Positions 53,480 through 62,166 of a stretch of DNA of 64,000 nt are shown here, piece by piece. Where the stretch lies: NCBI RefSeq assembly GCF_001758195.1, contig NZ_MASR01000001.1, positions 1,922,001 to 1,986,000 of the forward strand, read 5' to 3'. Source of the DNA: Pseudohongiella acticola. GTDB lineage: Bacteria > Pseudomonadota > Gammaproteobacteria > Pseudomonadales > Pseudohongiellaceae. Positions within the stretch are counted from its first letter, which is position 1, and each line of letters opens with the position of its first letter. The position numbers were made by a program, and so were the translations under genes. The notes below the pieces were generated by a model. That model was not told where the DNA came from. It did no database searches and saw nothing but the letters and a program-made list of their open reading frames with translations.

Positions 53480-54439
53480 ATGTCAGGTCCCACCACTCGC
53501 GTTCTCGCACTGCTGGAACTGCTGCAGACCCATGGCCTGCTCAGCGGCGGCGAGCTGGCGGAGCGCCTGGATGTCGACCGGCGCACTATCCGGCGTTACA
53601 TCAGGGTACTCGAAGAACTTGGCATTCCGGTGACCACCGAGCAGGGACGTTATGGTGGCTACAGGCTGGTGGCCGGTTTTAAACTGCCGCCGCTGATGTT
53701 CACCGATGAAGAAACGCTGGCTGTGTCGCTGGGATTGCTGGCAGCGCAACAACTGGGGCTGGCCGAATCCACTCCTGCCATTGCCAGTGTACAGGCAAAA
53801 CTGGAACGGGTGATGCCAGCTAACCTGAAACGCCGGGTGCGTGCTGTCAGCGATACCACCAAACTGATTCTGCCGAAAGTGGAACCCAGCTATGACCATC
53901 GCACTCTGCTGACACTGACCACGGCGATTCAGTCAGAACAGGGTATCGATTTTGTTTATCAGAGCCCGGACCAGAACATCATGCCGCGCAGCATCGACCC
54001 CTACGGCCTGGTGTTTCGCCGCGGTCGCTGGTATGTCAGTGGCCACTGCCATCTGCGCAACGAACTGCGCTCATTCCGGCTGGACCGGATCACCTCGGTG
54101 AAAATGCTGACGCGGCGTTTTACCCGGCCCCGCGACTTTGACGCCGCCGAACACCTGAGTCGCAGCCTCAGCCAGATGCCACGCGCGTTGCCGGTGTCCG
54201 TGTTGCTGCACACCGATGCCGACACCGCCGCCCGACTGTTTGGTTGTCATCCCGCCATGACAGACCTGTTTCAGCAACAGGACGATGGTCTGCTGCTGAC
54301 CACTCACACCGACAGTTATCAATGGTTCGCCTGGTGGTTGTCGCACGCCTCATTCCCCTTTACAGTGCAGGGCCCACCGGAACTGAAACAGGCGTTACGC
54401 GAGCAGGCCCAGCGCCTGCTTGATGCGGCCGGAAGCTGA
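53480..54439 (+). CDS. WYL-domain transcriptional regulator (YafY-like)
   Basis: The 319-residue protein has an N-terminal helix-turn-helix (about 5-60: LLSGGELAERLDVDRRTIRR), a linker and a WYL domain (about 140-230: IDFVYQSPDQN, YGLVFRRGRWYVSGHC, RSFRLDRITSV). WYL regulators sense nucleotides or small ligands and often act on neighbours. The AEC transporter gene starts 2 bp downstream, so the two are one operon. Confidence 0.9.
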   Translation: MSGPTTRVLALLELLQTHGLLSGGELAERLDVDRRTIRRYIRVLEELGIPVTTEQGRYGGYRLVAGFKLPPLMFTDEETLAVSLGLLAAQQLGLAESTPAIASVQAKLERVMPANLKRRVRAVSDTTKLILPKVEPSYDHRTLLTLTTAIQSEQGIDFVYQSPDQNIMPRSIDPYGLVFRRGRWYVSGHCHLRNELRSFRLDRITSVKMLTRRFTRPRDFDAAEHLSRSLSQMPRALPVSVLLHTDADTAARLFGCHPAMTDLFQQQDDGLLLTTHTDSYQWFAWWLSHASFPFTVQGPPELKQALREQAQRLLDAAGS

Positions 54440-54440
54440 T

Positions 54441-55349
54441 ATGGAAAACTTTGCACTGATTCTGATTTACCTGATCATCGGTACGCTGCTGCGCCGGATC
54501 CGGCAGTTTCCCGTCGACACCGGCACGGTGCTGAATCAATATGTGCTGTTTGTGGCGCTGCCAGCACTGGTGCTGCAGAAAATGCCGCTGCTGACATTCT
54601 CCAGCCAGCTGTGGATTCCAGCCGTGATGCCCTGGTTACTGCTGCTGCTCACTGCCGGTGCCGTGCTGCTGGCTGGCCGACTGTTGCACTGGGATCGCAA
54701 TGTGGTGGGCGCGCTCATGGTGGTGCTGCCACTGGGCAATACCTCGTTTCTGGGTTATCCCATGGTGGAAGCGTTTTATGGCGACACCGGACTGCCCTTT
54801 GCCATCATCTACGATCAGGCCGGATCGTTTCTGGCGCTGGTCACTTACGCTGCGATTGTTGCTGCCTGGTTTAATCCCGCGTCCGACGCCCGACCCAGTG
54901 CCTCGCAGATACTGCGCAAGATCCTTTTATTCCCCGCCTTTATCGCGCTGCTACTGGGTCTGGCCCTAAAAGGCACGAGCTACCCACCGTTTATGGAACT
55001 GTTACTGGATTCGCTGGCGGCGACGCTGGTGCCGGTGGTGATGATTGCGGTGGGTTTCCAGTTGCGCCTGAAACTGGAAACCGGGCAGACCACGCCGCTG
55101 ATGCTGGCGCTGGGTTTTAAACTGTTGCTGATGCCGGCAATCGCACTGGGTTTGCTGGCGCTGTTGCAACCACATCTGCTGTTGGCGCAGGTGGTAGTGC
55201 TTCAGGCCGCGATGCCGCCGATGATCACTGCCGGCGCTGTGGCCATCGGGGCGTCACTGGCACCCCGCTTTGTTGCCGCGCTGGTCGGGGTAGGACTGCT
55301 GTGCAGCTTTGTCACCCTGCCCCTGTGGTTCTGGTTGCTGGGCGCCTGA
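54441..55349 (+). CDS. AEC-family transporter
   Basis: The 302-residue protein has about ten helices in two halves. It has an AEC-like first half (LILIYLIIGTLLRRIRQFPVD with a bipartite QYVLFVALPALVLQKMPLL) and a second half with GTSYPPFMELLLDSLAATLVP. AEC carriers move organic acids, auxin-like compounds or amino acids. The start is two bases after the stop of the WYL regulator. Substrate unknown. Confidence 0.88.
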   Translation: MENFALILIYLIIGTLLRRIRQFPVDTGTVLNQYVLFVALPALVLQKMPLLTFSSQLWIPAVMPWLLLLLTAGAVLLAGRLLHWDRNVVGALMVVLPLGNTSFLGYPMVEAFYGDTGLPFAIIYDQAGSFLALVTYAAIVAAWFNPASDARPSASQILRKILLFPAFIALLLGLALKGTSYPPFMELLLDSLAATLVPVVMIAVGFQLRLKLETGQTTPLMLALGFKLLLMPAIALGLLALLQPHLLLAQVVVLQAAMPPMITAGAVAIGASLAPRFVAALVGVGLLCSFVTLPLWFWLLGA

Positions 55350-55378
55350 AGTTAACCGCCCGGCTGCAATAAGACGGC

Positions 55379-56140
55379 TTACACCTTGATCTTGTAACCG
55401 GTGCGGAAGATCCACCAGATAATGCCCAGGCATATCAGCATAAACAGGAAGATCATACCAAGGCTGAAGCCCGCGTTGACATCCGACACGCCATAAAACG
55501 CCCAGCGGAAACCACTCACCAGATACACCACCGGGTTGAACAGCGTGATGGTCTGCCACAGCGGCGGCAGCATGCTGATGGAATAAAAGCTGCCACCCAG
55601 AAAGGTCAGCGGCATCACCACCATCATCGGTACAATCTGCAGACGCTCAAAGCCATCGGCCCACACGCCCAGGATAAACCCGAACAGACAGAAAGTGACA
55701 GAAATCAGCACCAGAAAAGCCAGCATCCACAGCGGATACATCACCGTGAAATCAACAAAGAAGCGCGCCGTCAGCAGAATGATCAAGCCCAGCATCACCG
55801 ACTTGGTAGCGGCCGCACCCACATAACCCAGCACAATCTCAAAGGCCGAAATCGGCGCTGCCAGCACTTCATAGATGGTGCCGGTAAACTTGGGCATGTA
55901 AATGCCAAATGCCGAATTGTTGACACTCTCCACCAGCACTGTCAAAAGAATCAGACCCGGCACAATAAACGCCGCATAACTGATGCCGTCGATCGCTGTC
56001 ATGCGCGAACCTATGGCGGACCCGAACACAATGAAATACAGCGAGGTGGTCAGTACCGGCGAGGCAATGCTCTGAAATGCAGTACGAAAAGTACGCTTCA
56101 TCTCAAACTTGTAAATTGCTTTGATGGCCTGGAAATTCAT
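55379..56140 (-). CDS. ABC-2 type permease (YadH-like)
   Basis: The 253-residue protein has six helices and the ABC-2 pattern: [20 protein letters not shown] at the start, [12 protein letters not shown]-like region, [17 protein letters not shown] near the C-terminus. It is the membrane part of the YadGH/DrrB-type exporter. Its start overlaps the ATPase gene stop by 4 bp (ATGA), so the two are translated together. Substrate unknown. Confidence 0.9.
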   Translation of the reverse strand: MNFQAIKAIYKFEMKRTFRTAFQSIASPVLTTSLYFIVFGSAIGSRMTAIDGISYAAFIVPGLILLTVLVESVNNSAFGIYMPKFTGTIYEVLAAPISAFEIVLGYVGAAATKSVMLGLIILLTARFFVDFTVMYPLWMLAFLVLISVTFCLFGFILGVWADGFERLQIVPMMVVMPLTFLGGSFYSISMLPPLWQTITLFNPVVYLVSGFRWAFYGVSDVNAGFSLGMIFLFMLICLGIIWWIFRTGYKIKV

Positions 56141-57099
56141 GATGTGGCTCCTGCAGTGCGTGCCCGGGCATCATCGCTTGACACCAGACTGACAAATATC
56201 TCTTCCAGTGAACTTTGTGAGGTCTGCAGGTCGCGGAACTCAATGCCGTGGTCATACAGCGTACGCACCACCCGACCAATCTCGCCGTAGTCGCTGCGGG
56301 TATCATAGGTATACACCAGCTTGCTGCCATCATCGCTGAGCACCAGCCCATCGATGCTCAGTCCGCTCGGCAGTGCTGACAGTGGCTCCGGCAACTCCAT
56401 CACCATCTCGCGTTTTCCCAGTTTTTTCATCAGCTCGGCCTTTTCTTCCACCAGCACAATCTGACCCTTGTTGATGACACCAATACGGTCAGCCATATCT
56501 TCGGCTTCCTCGATATAGTGCGTGGTCAGAATGATGGTGACACCCTCCTCGCGCAGCTGGCGAATCATCTGCCACATGTCACGGCGCAGCTCAACATCCA
56601 CCCCCGCCGTGGGCTCATCCAGAAACAGGATCTGCGGCTGATGCGACAACGCCTTGGCAATCAGCACCCGACGCTTCATGCCACCGGACAGTGCCATGAT
56701 CTTGCTGTCTTTTTTGTCCCACAGACTGAGGCTGCGCAGCAGCTTCTCCAGATAGGCGTTGTCAGGCTTGCGGCCATACAGACCCCGCGTCAGGGTTACC
56801 GTGTCCCAGACCGACTCAAACATACTGACCGCCAACTCCTGCGGTACCAGGCCTATTTTCTTGCGCACCGGCCGATAGTCACGAATGATATCCAGGCCAT
56901 CAACTTTCAGCTCACCCTCGCCCGGATTGACCAGGCCACACAGGATGCTAATCAGCGTGGTCTTGCCGGCGCCATTGGGGCCGAGCAACGCAAAAATCTC
57001 GCCGCGCTTGATGCTCAGGTCGACGTTGTCCAGCGCCCGGAAACCTGAGGGGTACACCTTGCTCAGACCTTTGACGCTGATGATGGGTGCTTCGGTCAT
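56137..57099 (-). CDS. ABC transporter ATPase (YadG-like)
   Basis: The 320-residue protein has Walker [13 protein letters not shown], signature [15 protein letters not shown], Walker [13 protein letters not shown] and an H loop [11 protein letters not shown], followed by a C-terminal extension (about 225-320). The ATG at 57099 follows AGGAGAAAAACA; a longer frame (to 57129) was rejected. It pairs with the YadH-like permease gene. Confidence 0.93.
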   Translation of the reverse strand: MTEAPIISVKGLSKVYPSGFRALDNVDLSIKRGEIFALLGPNGAGKTTLISILCGLVNPGEGELKVDGLDIIRDYRPVRKKIGLVPQELAVSMFESVWDTVTLTRGLYGRKPDNAYLEKLLRSLSLWDKKDSKIMALSGGMKRRVLIAKALSHQPQILFLDEPTAGVDVELRRDMWQMIRQLREEGVTIILTTHYIEEAEDMADRIGVINKGQIVLVEEKAELMKKLGKREMVMELPEPLSALPSGLSIDGLVLSDDGSKLVYTYDTRSDYGEIGRVVRTLYDHGIEFRDLQTSQSSLEEIFVSLVSSDDARARTAGATS

Positions 57100-57229
57100 T
57101 GTTTTTCTCCTTGACTGACAGTCGGGCAAGCTTACGCGACAATCAGGTCAAAATCTGTCCTGATTGGTAAAACAAAAAAGCATGAGGCATCGCTGATTCT
57201 GTTACCAGTGCCAGTGGTCACTGCCGTTG

Positions 57230-57589
57230 TTATACTTTCGGCGGCAGTTCCCGGATCGGCCGCAGCTCAATGCTGCCCAACCGTGCCGGCGGAATATTGC
57301 CCGCCAGTTGGATAGCCTCGTTCAGGTCGCGCGCGTCGAGCAGATAGAACCCGGCCAGCTGCTCCTTTGTTTCCGCGAAGGGACCATCGGACACCAGCGT
57401 CTCGCCATTACGTACGCGCAGGGTGGTGGCGGATTCGACCGGGTGCAGCGCCTGGCCGGCAAGATAATTGCCCGTGCCGCTGAGTTTTTCCACACAACGT
57501 ATGCACTCCTGATTCAGATCCTGCCATTCCTGCTCACTCATGGCGTTAATGATGCTTTCCTGATAATACACCAGTGCCAGGTATTTCAT
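57230..57589 (-). CDS. YCII/DGPF-domain protein
   Basis: The 119-residue protein has the YCII-related fold and the DGPF motif: KYLALVYYQESIINAMSEQE, VSDGPFAETKEQLAGFYLLD. DGPF proteins accompany ECF42 sigma factors in many bacteria; their role is not known. It is the last gene of the operon that starts with the sigma factor and lies 51 bp downstream of the fused YCII-VOC gene. Confidence 0.92.
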   Translation of the reverse strand: MKYLALVYYQESIINAMSEQEWQDLNQECIRCVEKLSGTGNYLAGQALHPVESATTLRVRNGETLVSDGPFAETKEQLAGFYLLDARDLNEAIQLAGNIPPARLGSIELRPIRELPPKV

Positions 57590-57640
57590 TTTAATGCTCC
57601 TTCTTCATGTTTCTTCTTTATGTTCCTTGGAATTTTCCGA

Positions 57641-58471
57641 TCATGCATCGGGGCTGCCCGCGTTGATCATCCAGTGAATGCCGTATTTGTCTGTCAGCAT
57701 GCCAAAGCCTTTGGCCCAGAAGGTTTCGGCAAAGGGCATGGTGGCTGAGCCACCGGCCGCCAGGTCATCAAACACCTGTCTGGCAATGGCGACATCATCA
57801 TAGTGCAGTTGCACCGAAGCACCTGCGGGTTTTTCATACATGCCCGGCGGTGCATCGGCGCCCATCAGCAGACGGCCACCCAGATTCACCGTGGCATGCA
57901 GGATTTTGTCCTGCAGAGCAGCGTCGACCTGATCTTTCATCGGTGAATCGGCATAGGCCAGCATGAAGGTGACCTCACCTGACAACACCTCGGCATAAAA
58001 CGCCATGGCTTCGCGGCAATCACCATTAAACGATAAATGCGTGGAGATGCTGGTGGGCTGACGCGCCAGACGCCGCTGCGCGCGTTTGTGTTTTTCGATG
58101 CCCTCGCCTTCAACAAAATCTTCCATCTCGAACAGCACACGCAGTTCCAGGGTCACGTTGCCGTCGCTGTCCATGCGCGGCCACTTTTTGGCCCAGGTAA
58201 TGGCCTCATCCATTGACGCCACGTTGATCATGGTAAACCCGGCCAGCAGTTCCCTGGTTTCCGCGAAAGGCCCATCAATCACCGTAGGCTCACCGTCTTT
58301 AAATTGCACTCGTGCGCCGGTTGAAGTGGGTTTCAGACCGGTGCCGTCAATCAGAATGCCAGCGTTCAACATCTGTTCATTGTAATCGGCCATCGCCTGC
58401 AACATGTCGTCTGAGGGCATGACACCATTCTCGGTGTCGGTATCGGCCTTGCGCATTATCATTACTTTCAT
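57641..58471 (-). CDS. fused YCII/DGPF and PhnB-like VOC protein
   Basis: The 276-residue protein is a fusion. Residues 1-125 are a YCII domain (VMIMRKADTDTENG, TVIDGPFAETRELLAGFTMI). Residues 140-276 are a PhnB/3-demethylubiquinone-like VOC domain (STHLSFNGDCREAMAFYAE, FAETFWAKGFGMLTDKYGIH). Fusing two dimeric alpha/beta folds in one chain is unusual. A promoter matching ECF42 sites lies 46 bp upstream, so it is likely controlled by the neighbouring sigma factor. Confidence 0.92.
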   Translation of the reverse strand: MKVMIMRKADTDTENGVMPSDDMLQAMADYNEQMLNAGILIDGTGLKPTSTGARVQFKDGEPTVIDGPFAETRELLAGFTMINVASMDEAITWAKKWPRMDSDGNVTLELRVLFEMEDFVEGEGIEKHKRAQRRLARQPTSISTHLSFNGDCREAMAFYAEVLSGEVTFMLAYADSPMKDQVDAALQDKILHATVNLGGRLLMGADAPPGMYEKPAGASVQLHYDDVAIARQVFDDLAAGGSATMPFAETFWAKGFGMLTDKYGIHWMINAGSPDA

Positions 58472-58516
58472 AATTGTGCTCTCTGCTATAAGTCTGTGTA
58501 GTTTCTGTACGCAGTA

Positions 58517-58543
58517 GTCGTGTAGGCACGGCGGTAATCGACA
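58517..58543 (-). promoter_or_regulatory. putative ECF42-type promoter of the DGPF operon
   Basis: On the minus strand TGTCGA (58543-58538) is followed after exactly 17 bp by CGAC (58520-58517). It starts 8 bp beyond the stop codon of the sigma gene and 46 bp upstream of the DGPF-VOC start. The identical pattern precedes the DUF1428/VOC operon at 11678-11652. From memory this matches ECF42 promoters (TGTCGA, CGA/TC). The sequence is seen, sigma control is inferred. Confidence 0.65.
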
Positions 58544-58550
58544 CAGGGCA

Positions 58551-59852
58551 TCAAACTTTTTTTGCGATGCCAGTCAGGGCCGCCAGCCGCGCCTGCAAAA
58601 ACGCCCGTTCCGGTGCCTGCTCGGTCAGGGCCAGCGCCTTTTCATAAGCGTCACGGGCCGCAGCACCGTTGCCCATGCGGCGATAGAAGTCAGCGCGCGC
58701 GGCATGCAGCAGATGATAATTCTGCAGCCGACCGGCGCTGGCCAGTTCATCCACCAGCTGCAGGCCGGCTTCGGGGCCGTCAACCATGGCCACCGCCACT
58801 GCCCGGTTCAGGGCGATGACCGGCGAGGGCGACAATCGGTACAGGGCGTCATACAGACCTACAATCTGGCGCCAGTCGGTATCCTGATAACTGGCGGCCT
58901 GCGCATGCAACGCAGCTATCGCCGCCTGCAATGTGTAAATACCTGCTGGCCCCTGCGTCAACGCACGGTTCAGGCATTGCACACCCTCGGCTATCTGGGC
59001 ATGGTTCCAGCGCTGACGATCCTGCTCCTCCAACGTGATCAGGCGACCGGTGTCATCCTGCCGCGCAGCCCGGCGGGAATCCTGCAACAGCAGCAACGCC
59101 AGCAAGCCGGTGATGTCAGCGCGTTGCGACGGGTTGGGCGCCTCTGTTTGCGAAAATGTCTGCAACATCGACTGTAATAGCGCTTGCAACAAACGGGTCA
59201 GGCGTATGGCTTCCGCCGCCAGGTCGACGTTGACGATCACATCACCCTGACTGCTGGAATAGGCCTCGTTGAACATCAGGTAGATCACCTGCAATACCGC
59301 GTTCAGCCGTGCGGGCAGCGCCTCGGCATCCGGGACTTCATAGGGAATACCGGCATCGCGGATCTTGCGTTTGGCACGCACAATGCGCTGCGCCACGGTT
59401 GACGGCTGCTGCAGCAGACCACGCGCCACCTGCTCCGTGGTCAGACCACACATCTCGCGCAGGGTCATGGCCAGCTGGGTTTCCGTCGCCAGGGCAGGAT
59501 GGCAACAGGTGAAAATCAGACGCAGACGGTCGTCTTCAATGCCGGGAGCATCGTAGTCAAGCTCAGCGGCTTCGTCTTCCGGCTCTTCCTGATCCGCCAG
59601 CAGCGGTGCATAACGCCGGGCGGTCTGATTACGCCGTATCTGGTCAATGGCGCGAAAACGGCCGGTGCTGATCAGCCAGGCGGTGGGATTGGCGGGCACA
59701 CCGTCCTGCGCCCACTGCTGCAGCGCCAGAGCAAAAGCCTCATGCATGGCTTCTTCCGCCAGCTCAAACTCGCCCAGTAGCCGGATCAGCGTCGCCAGTA
59801 TGCGACGGGAGTGATTCTGATAAAGTGTATCCAGCTCGCTGGCTACCGACAT
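58551..59852 (-). CDS. ECF42-type RNA polymerase sigma factor
   Basis: The 433-residue protein has sigma-70 region 2 (about 10-75: LIRLLGEFELAEEAMHEAFA, WLISTGRFRAIDQIRR) and region 4 (about 110-170: LTTEQVARGLLQQPSTVAQR), then a long C-terminal extension (about 180-433) with a DUF6596-like part and TPR-like helices (AARDAYEKALALTEQAPERAF). This plan plus the adjacent DGPF genes is typical of group ECF42, in which no anti-sigma factor is known and the extension is needed for activity. The ATG at 59852 gives the family-typical start. Confidence 0.92.
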   Translation of the reverse strand: MSVASELDTLYQNHSRRILATLIRLLGEFELAEEAMHEAFALALQQWAQDGVPANPTAWLISTGRFRAIDQIRRNQTARRYAPLLADQEEPEDEAAELDYDAPGIEDDRLRLIFTCCHPALATETQLAMTLREMCGLTTEQVARGLLQQPSTVAQRIVRAKRKIRDAGIPYEVPDAEALPARLNAVLQVIYLMFNEAYSSSQGDVIVNVDLAAEAIRLTRLLQALLQSMLQTFSQTEAPNPSQRADITGLLALLLLQDSRRAARQDDTGRLITLEEQDRQRWNHAQIAEGVQCLNRALTQGPAGIYTLQAAIAALHAQAASYQDTDWRQIVGLYDALYRLSPSPVIALNRAVAVAMVDGPEAGLQLVDELASAGRLQNYHLLHAARADFYRRMGNGAAARDAYEKALALTEQAPERAFLQARLAALTGIAKKV

Positions 59853-59893
59853 GGCCCCTTCCCTGCTTTGCTTGCCGTAGATCACTGCCTATA

Positions 59894-60931
59894 ATGCCCG
59901 AATCCGATGCCAACGAACATGACCCCGTGACCATAGATAACAACCTCAACACACCTGAACCCCGTGACCCGGCAGGCGCGCCCCGCGACTGGCCGCTGCA
60001 CTTTCTGGTGTTCTCGTTCAACCGCGGCGAGTTTCTGGCCCACTGCATCAACAGCATTCAGCGCTGCGCGCCCGGCTGTGCCGTCACCGTCCATGATGAC
60101 AACAGCAGCGATGCCCACACACAGCAAGTCCTGGCCGAACTGGTCAAAGCCGATAACGGCATTGCCGTGGTGCAACCGCCTGCCGACAACGGCGACAGCA
60201 AACACGGCGGCCTGTACGGCAACATGCAACGCGCCTGCGCCGCCGTCGACGACAACACCCTGATCTGCACCCTGCAGGACGACATGCAACTGGTGCGCCC
60301 CCTGCGCCGCGCCGATCTCGACCAGTGGCTGGCGCTATACAATCAACAGGACAGCAACCAGCAGCACCACGGCTTCCTGCAGCCCGCCTTTCTCAAAAGC
60401 CTGGGCGCAAAGGTCAGCACTGACGATGTCAGCTATGAAAGCAACAAACAAGTGTACCTGATCAACCGGCAGAAACGCAGTGCCGGCGCCTGGTACTCTG
60501 ATGTGTTCATGATCCAGGCAAAGCTGTTGCGGCAGCACAACTGGCAGTTCGCCACCCGAGAATCCGGCAACGAACAACAAGCACGGCAGCATTTTGAACA
60601 AATGGGTTACTTACGCAATCCTTTTGTGGCCTGGCTGCCCGGCGCCCCCGCCTGGCGCGGAAAACGCCGCACGCTGGCGATGAAGCTGGCCGAACACAAT
60701 CGCCACTGTGGTTTTTATCCGTTCAGTATTATGAGCGATGAGCAAAGTAATGCTTTTTGTGCCCGCGATGCCGGGCAATTGCCTATTGCGGAAGAATGGC
60801 TGTCACTTCAAGCTAACCACGGGGAGCCTTCTCTGGCCAAGCCCTGGTTCTATTATCCCCTGCAGGATCAGCGCGCCCTGAAACTGGCCAACCGGCTGGA
60901 GTTGCAGCTGGGCAAGTTAGTCGGTCGCTGA
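59894..60931 (+). CDS. family 2-like glycosyltransferase
   Basis: The 345-residue protein has a GT-A-like nucleotide-binding start (PLHFLVFSFNRGEFLAHCIN, VTVHDDNSSD) and a LICTLQDDMQLVRP motif in the place of the DxD motif. The second half (about 170-345) has no family I can name. It probably adds a sugar to an extracellular glycan. The ATG at 59894 is preferred over an upstream ATG that overlaps the divergent sigma gene. It is the last typical chromosomal gene before the cassette region. Confidence 0.75.
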   Translation: MPESDANEHDPVTIDNNLNTPEPRDPAGAPRDWPLHFLVFSFNRGEFLAHCINSIQRCAPGCAVTVHDDNSSDAHTQQVLAELVKADNGIAVVQPPADNGDSKHGGLYGNMQRACAAVDDNTLICTLQDDMQLVRPLRRADLDQWLALYNQQDSNQQHHGFLQPAFLKSLGAKVSTDDVSYESNKQVYLINRQKRSAGAWYSDVFMIQAKLLRQHNWQFATRESGNEQQARQHFEQMGYLRNPFVAWLPGAPAWRGKRRTLAMKLAEHNRHCGFYPFSIMSDEQSNAFCARDAGQLPIAEEWLSLQANHGEPSLAKPWFYYPLQDQRALKLANRLELQLGKLVGR

Positions 60932-61255
60932 TCAGGCATATCGAATCCTGACGGTTTCTGTGTTGTACGTCTCAAAATCGACGCAATTGAGCCCTAATTC
61001 GACCCATGGCGTATTGCCTCATGCGTTCTGATCTGGTTCTATTGAGGTCAGCCTCTCCCTTGATCGAAGTTAAAACTCTGGGCGGCGCACCTATGTGGAC
61101 GAGCCTGCAGGGCGGTAGCGTGTCTGGATACCGGGACTGCACGGATAACATACCTGCGACGACATAGCATGCATGCACACATATCAAGATATGCGACGGC
61201 ACGCTGAACGAGCGTTTCCGCGCGGCCAGCAAACGACTGGTCGGAGTATCAGGGA
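60932..61255. other. intergenic region left of the cassette array
   Basis: The region has GC content near that of the chromosome and stops in all frames. It contains a small inverted repeat (CATATC-AA-GATATG near 61180) and a GCATGCATGC stretch. I see no integrase gene, tRNA gene or complete attC here. It may be degraded sequence from an earlier event. Confidence 0.5.
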
Positions 61256-61285
61256 GTTAGGATGATTTTTTCAGATCATGCTGTA

Positions 61286-61331
61286 TTGACATATCGTGCA
61301 GTGAAACCTGCTAATCGTGCGTGCGCACGAT
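61286..61331 (+). promoter_or_regulatory. promoter and palindrome upstream of the first cassette gene
   Basis: A consensus -35 TTGACA (61286-61291) is followed after 18 bp by GCTAAT (61110-type weak -10, at 61110+200 = 61310-61315). A perfect palindrome ATCGTGCG-TG-CGCACGAT (61314-61331) begins at the -10 and covers the expected transcription start. It lies 55 bp upstream of the ClpP-like gene and inside the first cassette. It could drive the array, and the palindrome could be an operator. Confidence 0.45.
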
Positions 61332-61385
61332 ACAAATTTTATGAAAGCTGAATTGTGCAATCATTTAGAACGAGAGAATTAGCTA

Positions 61386-61934
61386 ATGAGCCTACATCTC
61401 ATACATTTTATGCGAAGCATCAATGCAGAGTCCTTAGCAGTATTGCAAAATGCAGCGCTATCCGCGGTTAGAAGTGGAGCCACCGCAATCCATATCCATA
61501 TCTCTAGTGATGGAGGAGCCAATGATCACGGATTTGCCGCCTATCATTTTCTACGCTCCCTACCCGTTCCAGTCACAACGCATTGCATTGGAAACGTGGA
61601 GTCGATGGCAGTCATTATGTACCTTGCAGGAACACACAGAATTATTGTTCCACACGGCAAAATCAAAATTCATCCTATGCATTGGGGTTTTGCTAACGGA
61701 ACCATCGATCATGACCGCCTAGCTGAGTTCGTGTCTAGTTTAGATTTCGACGCAGTCCGATATGCGGCGATCTTTAAGGAGCGAACTCAGGGTTCTACCA
61801 AGACTGTTAAAGTGAAATCCCATCTTGCCGGAAAAGCTAGAATATTAGGCGCAGAGTCTGCTTTAGATAACGGAATTTCCACCGTCATTGGCGAAGCAAA
61901 AATTCCACCGGAAGCAGTCATCTGGTGGGTATAG
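61386..61934 (+). CDS. ClpP-like serine protease (cassette 1)
   Basis: The 182-residue protein has the ClpP/SDH fold: AIHIHISSDGGANDHGFAAY (the oxyanion strand, with SDGG in place of SPGG), the nucleophile S73 in GNVESMAVIMYLAG and the catalytic His H96 in KIKIHPMHW. The Ser-His spacing (23 residues) is near that of ClpP (25). The N-terminal axial region is short and no ClpX/ClpA-type partner is nearby. It may be a stand-alone peptidase, a ClpP-like toxin or a defence effector. AT-rich codon use supports transfer. A GAGAGAA lies before the ATG, which is weak. Confidence 0.8.
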   Translation: MSLHLIHFMRSINAESLAVLQNAALSAVRSGATAIHIHISSDGGANDHGFAAYHFLRSLPVPVTTHCIGNVESMAVIMYLAGTHRIIVPHGKIKIHPMHWGFANGTIDHDRLAEFVSSLDFDAVRYAAIFKERTQGSTKTVKVKSHLAGKARILGAESALDNGISTVIGEAKIPPEAVIWWV

Positions 61935-61977
61935 CTCTCATTCATGTAATTATTCGGCGATTCCGAGATGTAAATGT

Positions 61978-62094
61978 TTCATAACAAGCGCTTCCAGACT
62001 GTCGTCAAAACCTACGCGTTGTTGTGTTACTCGCTGGGCTCGAACAATAACACAAAACACTCCGGCTTCGGCGCAGCTGAAGCGAGCGTTAGGC
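61978..62094 (+). other. attC site 1
   Basis: The left core TCATAAC (one mismatch to RYYYAAC) and right core GTTAGGC (62088-62094) bracket a 117-bp imperfect inverted repeat. The arms CGCTTCCAGACTGTCG and CGGCGCAGCTGAAGCG pair apart from unpaired C, A and T on one side, the extrahelical bases typical of attC hairpins. It starts 44 bp after the ClpP-like gene. Confidence 0.78.
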
Positions 62095-62166
62095 TTCTTT
62101 AGCCATCAACCCTAGAGCAGTTGTTGGCCATGTGTAAATGCTCTGTAAAACTTAGAGGATTTGAAA

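Noticed and set aside
60972-61232. 86-residue minus-strand frame left of the cassettes
   Set aside because: No motif, no ribosome site, atypical composition.
61256-61262. GTTAGGA as a complete attI or attC end
   Set aside because: It lacks the terminal pyrimidine of the core and no partner arm is visible to the left; kept only as a likely array boundary.
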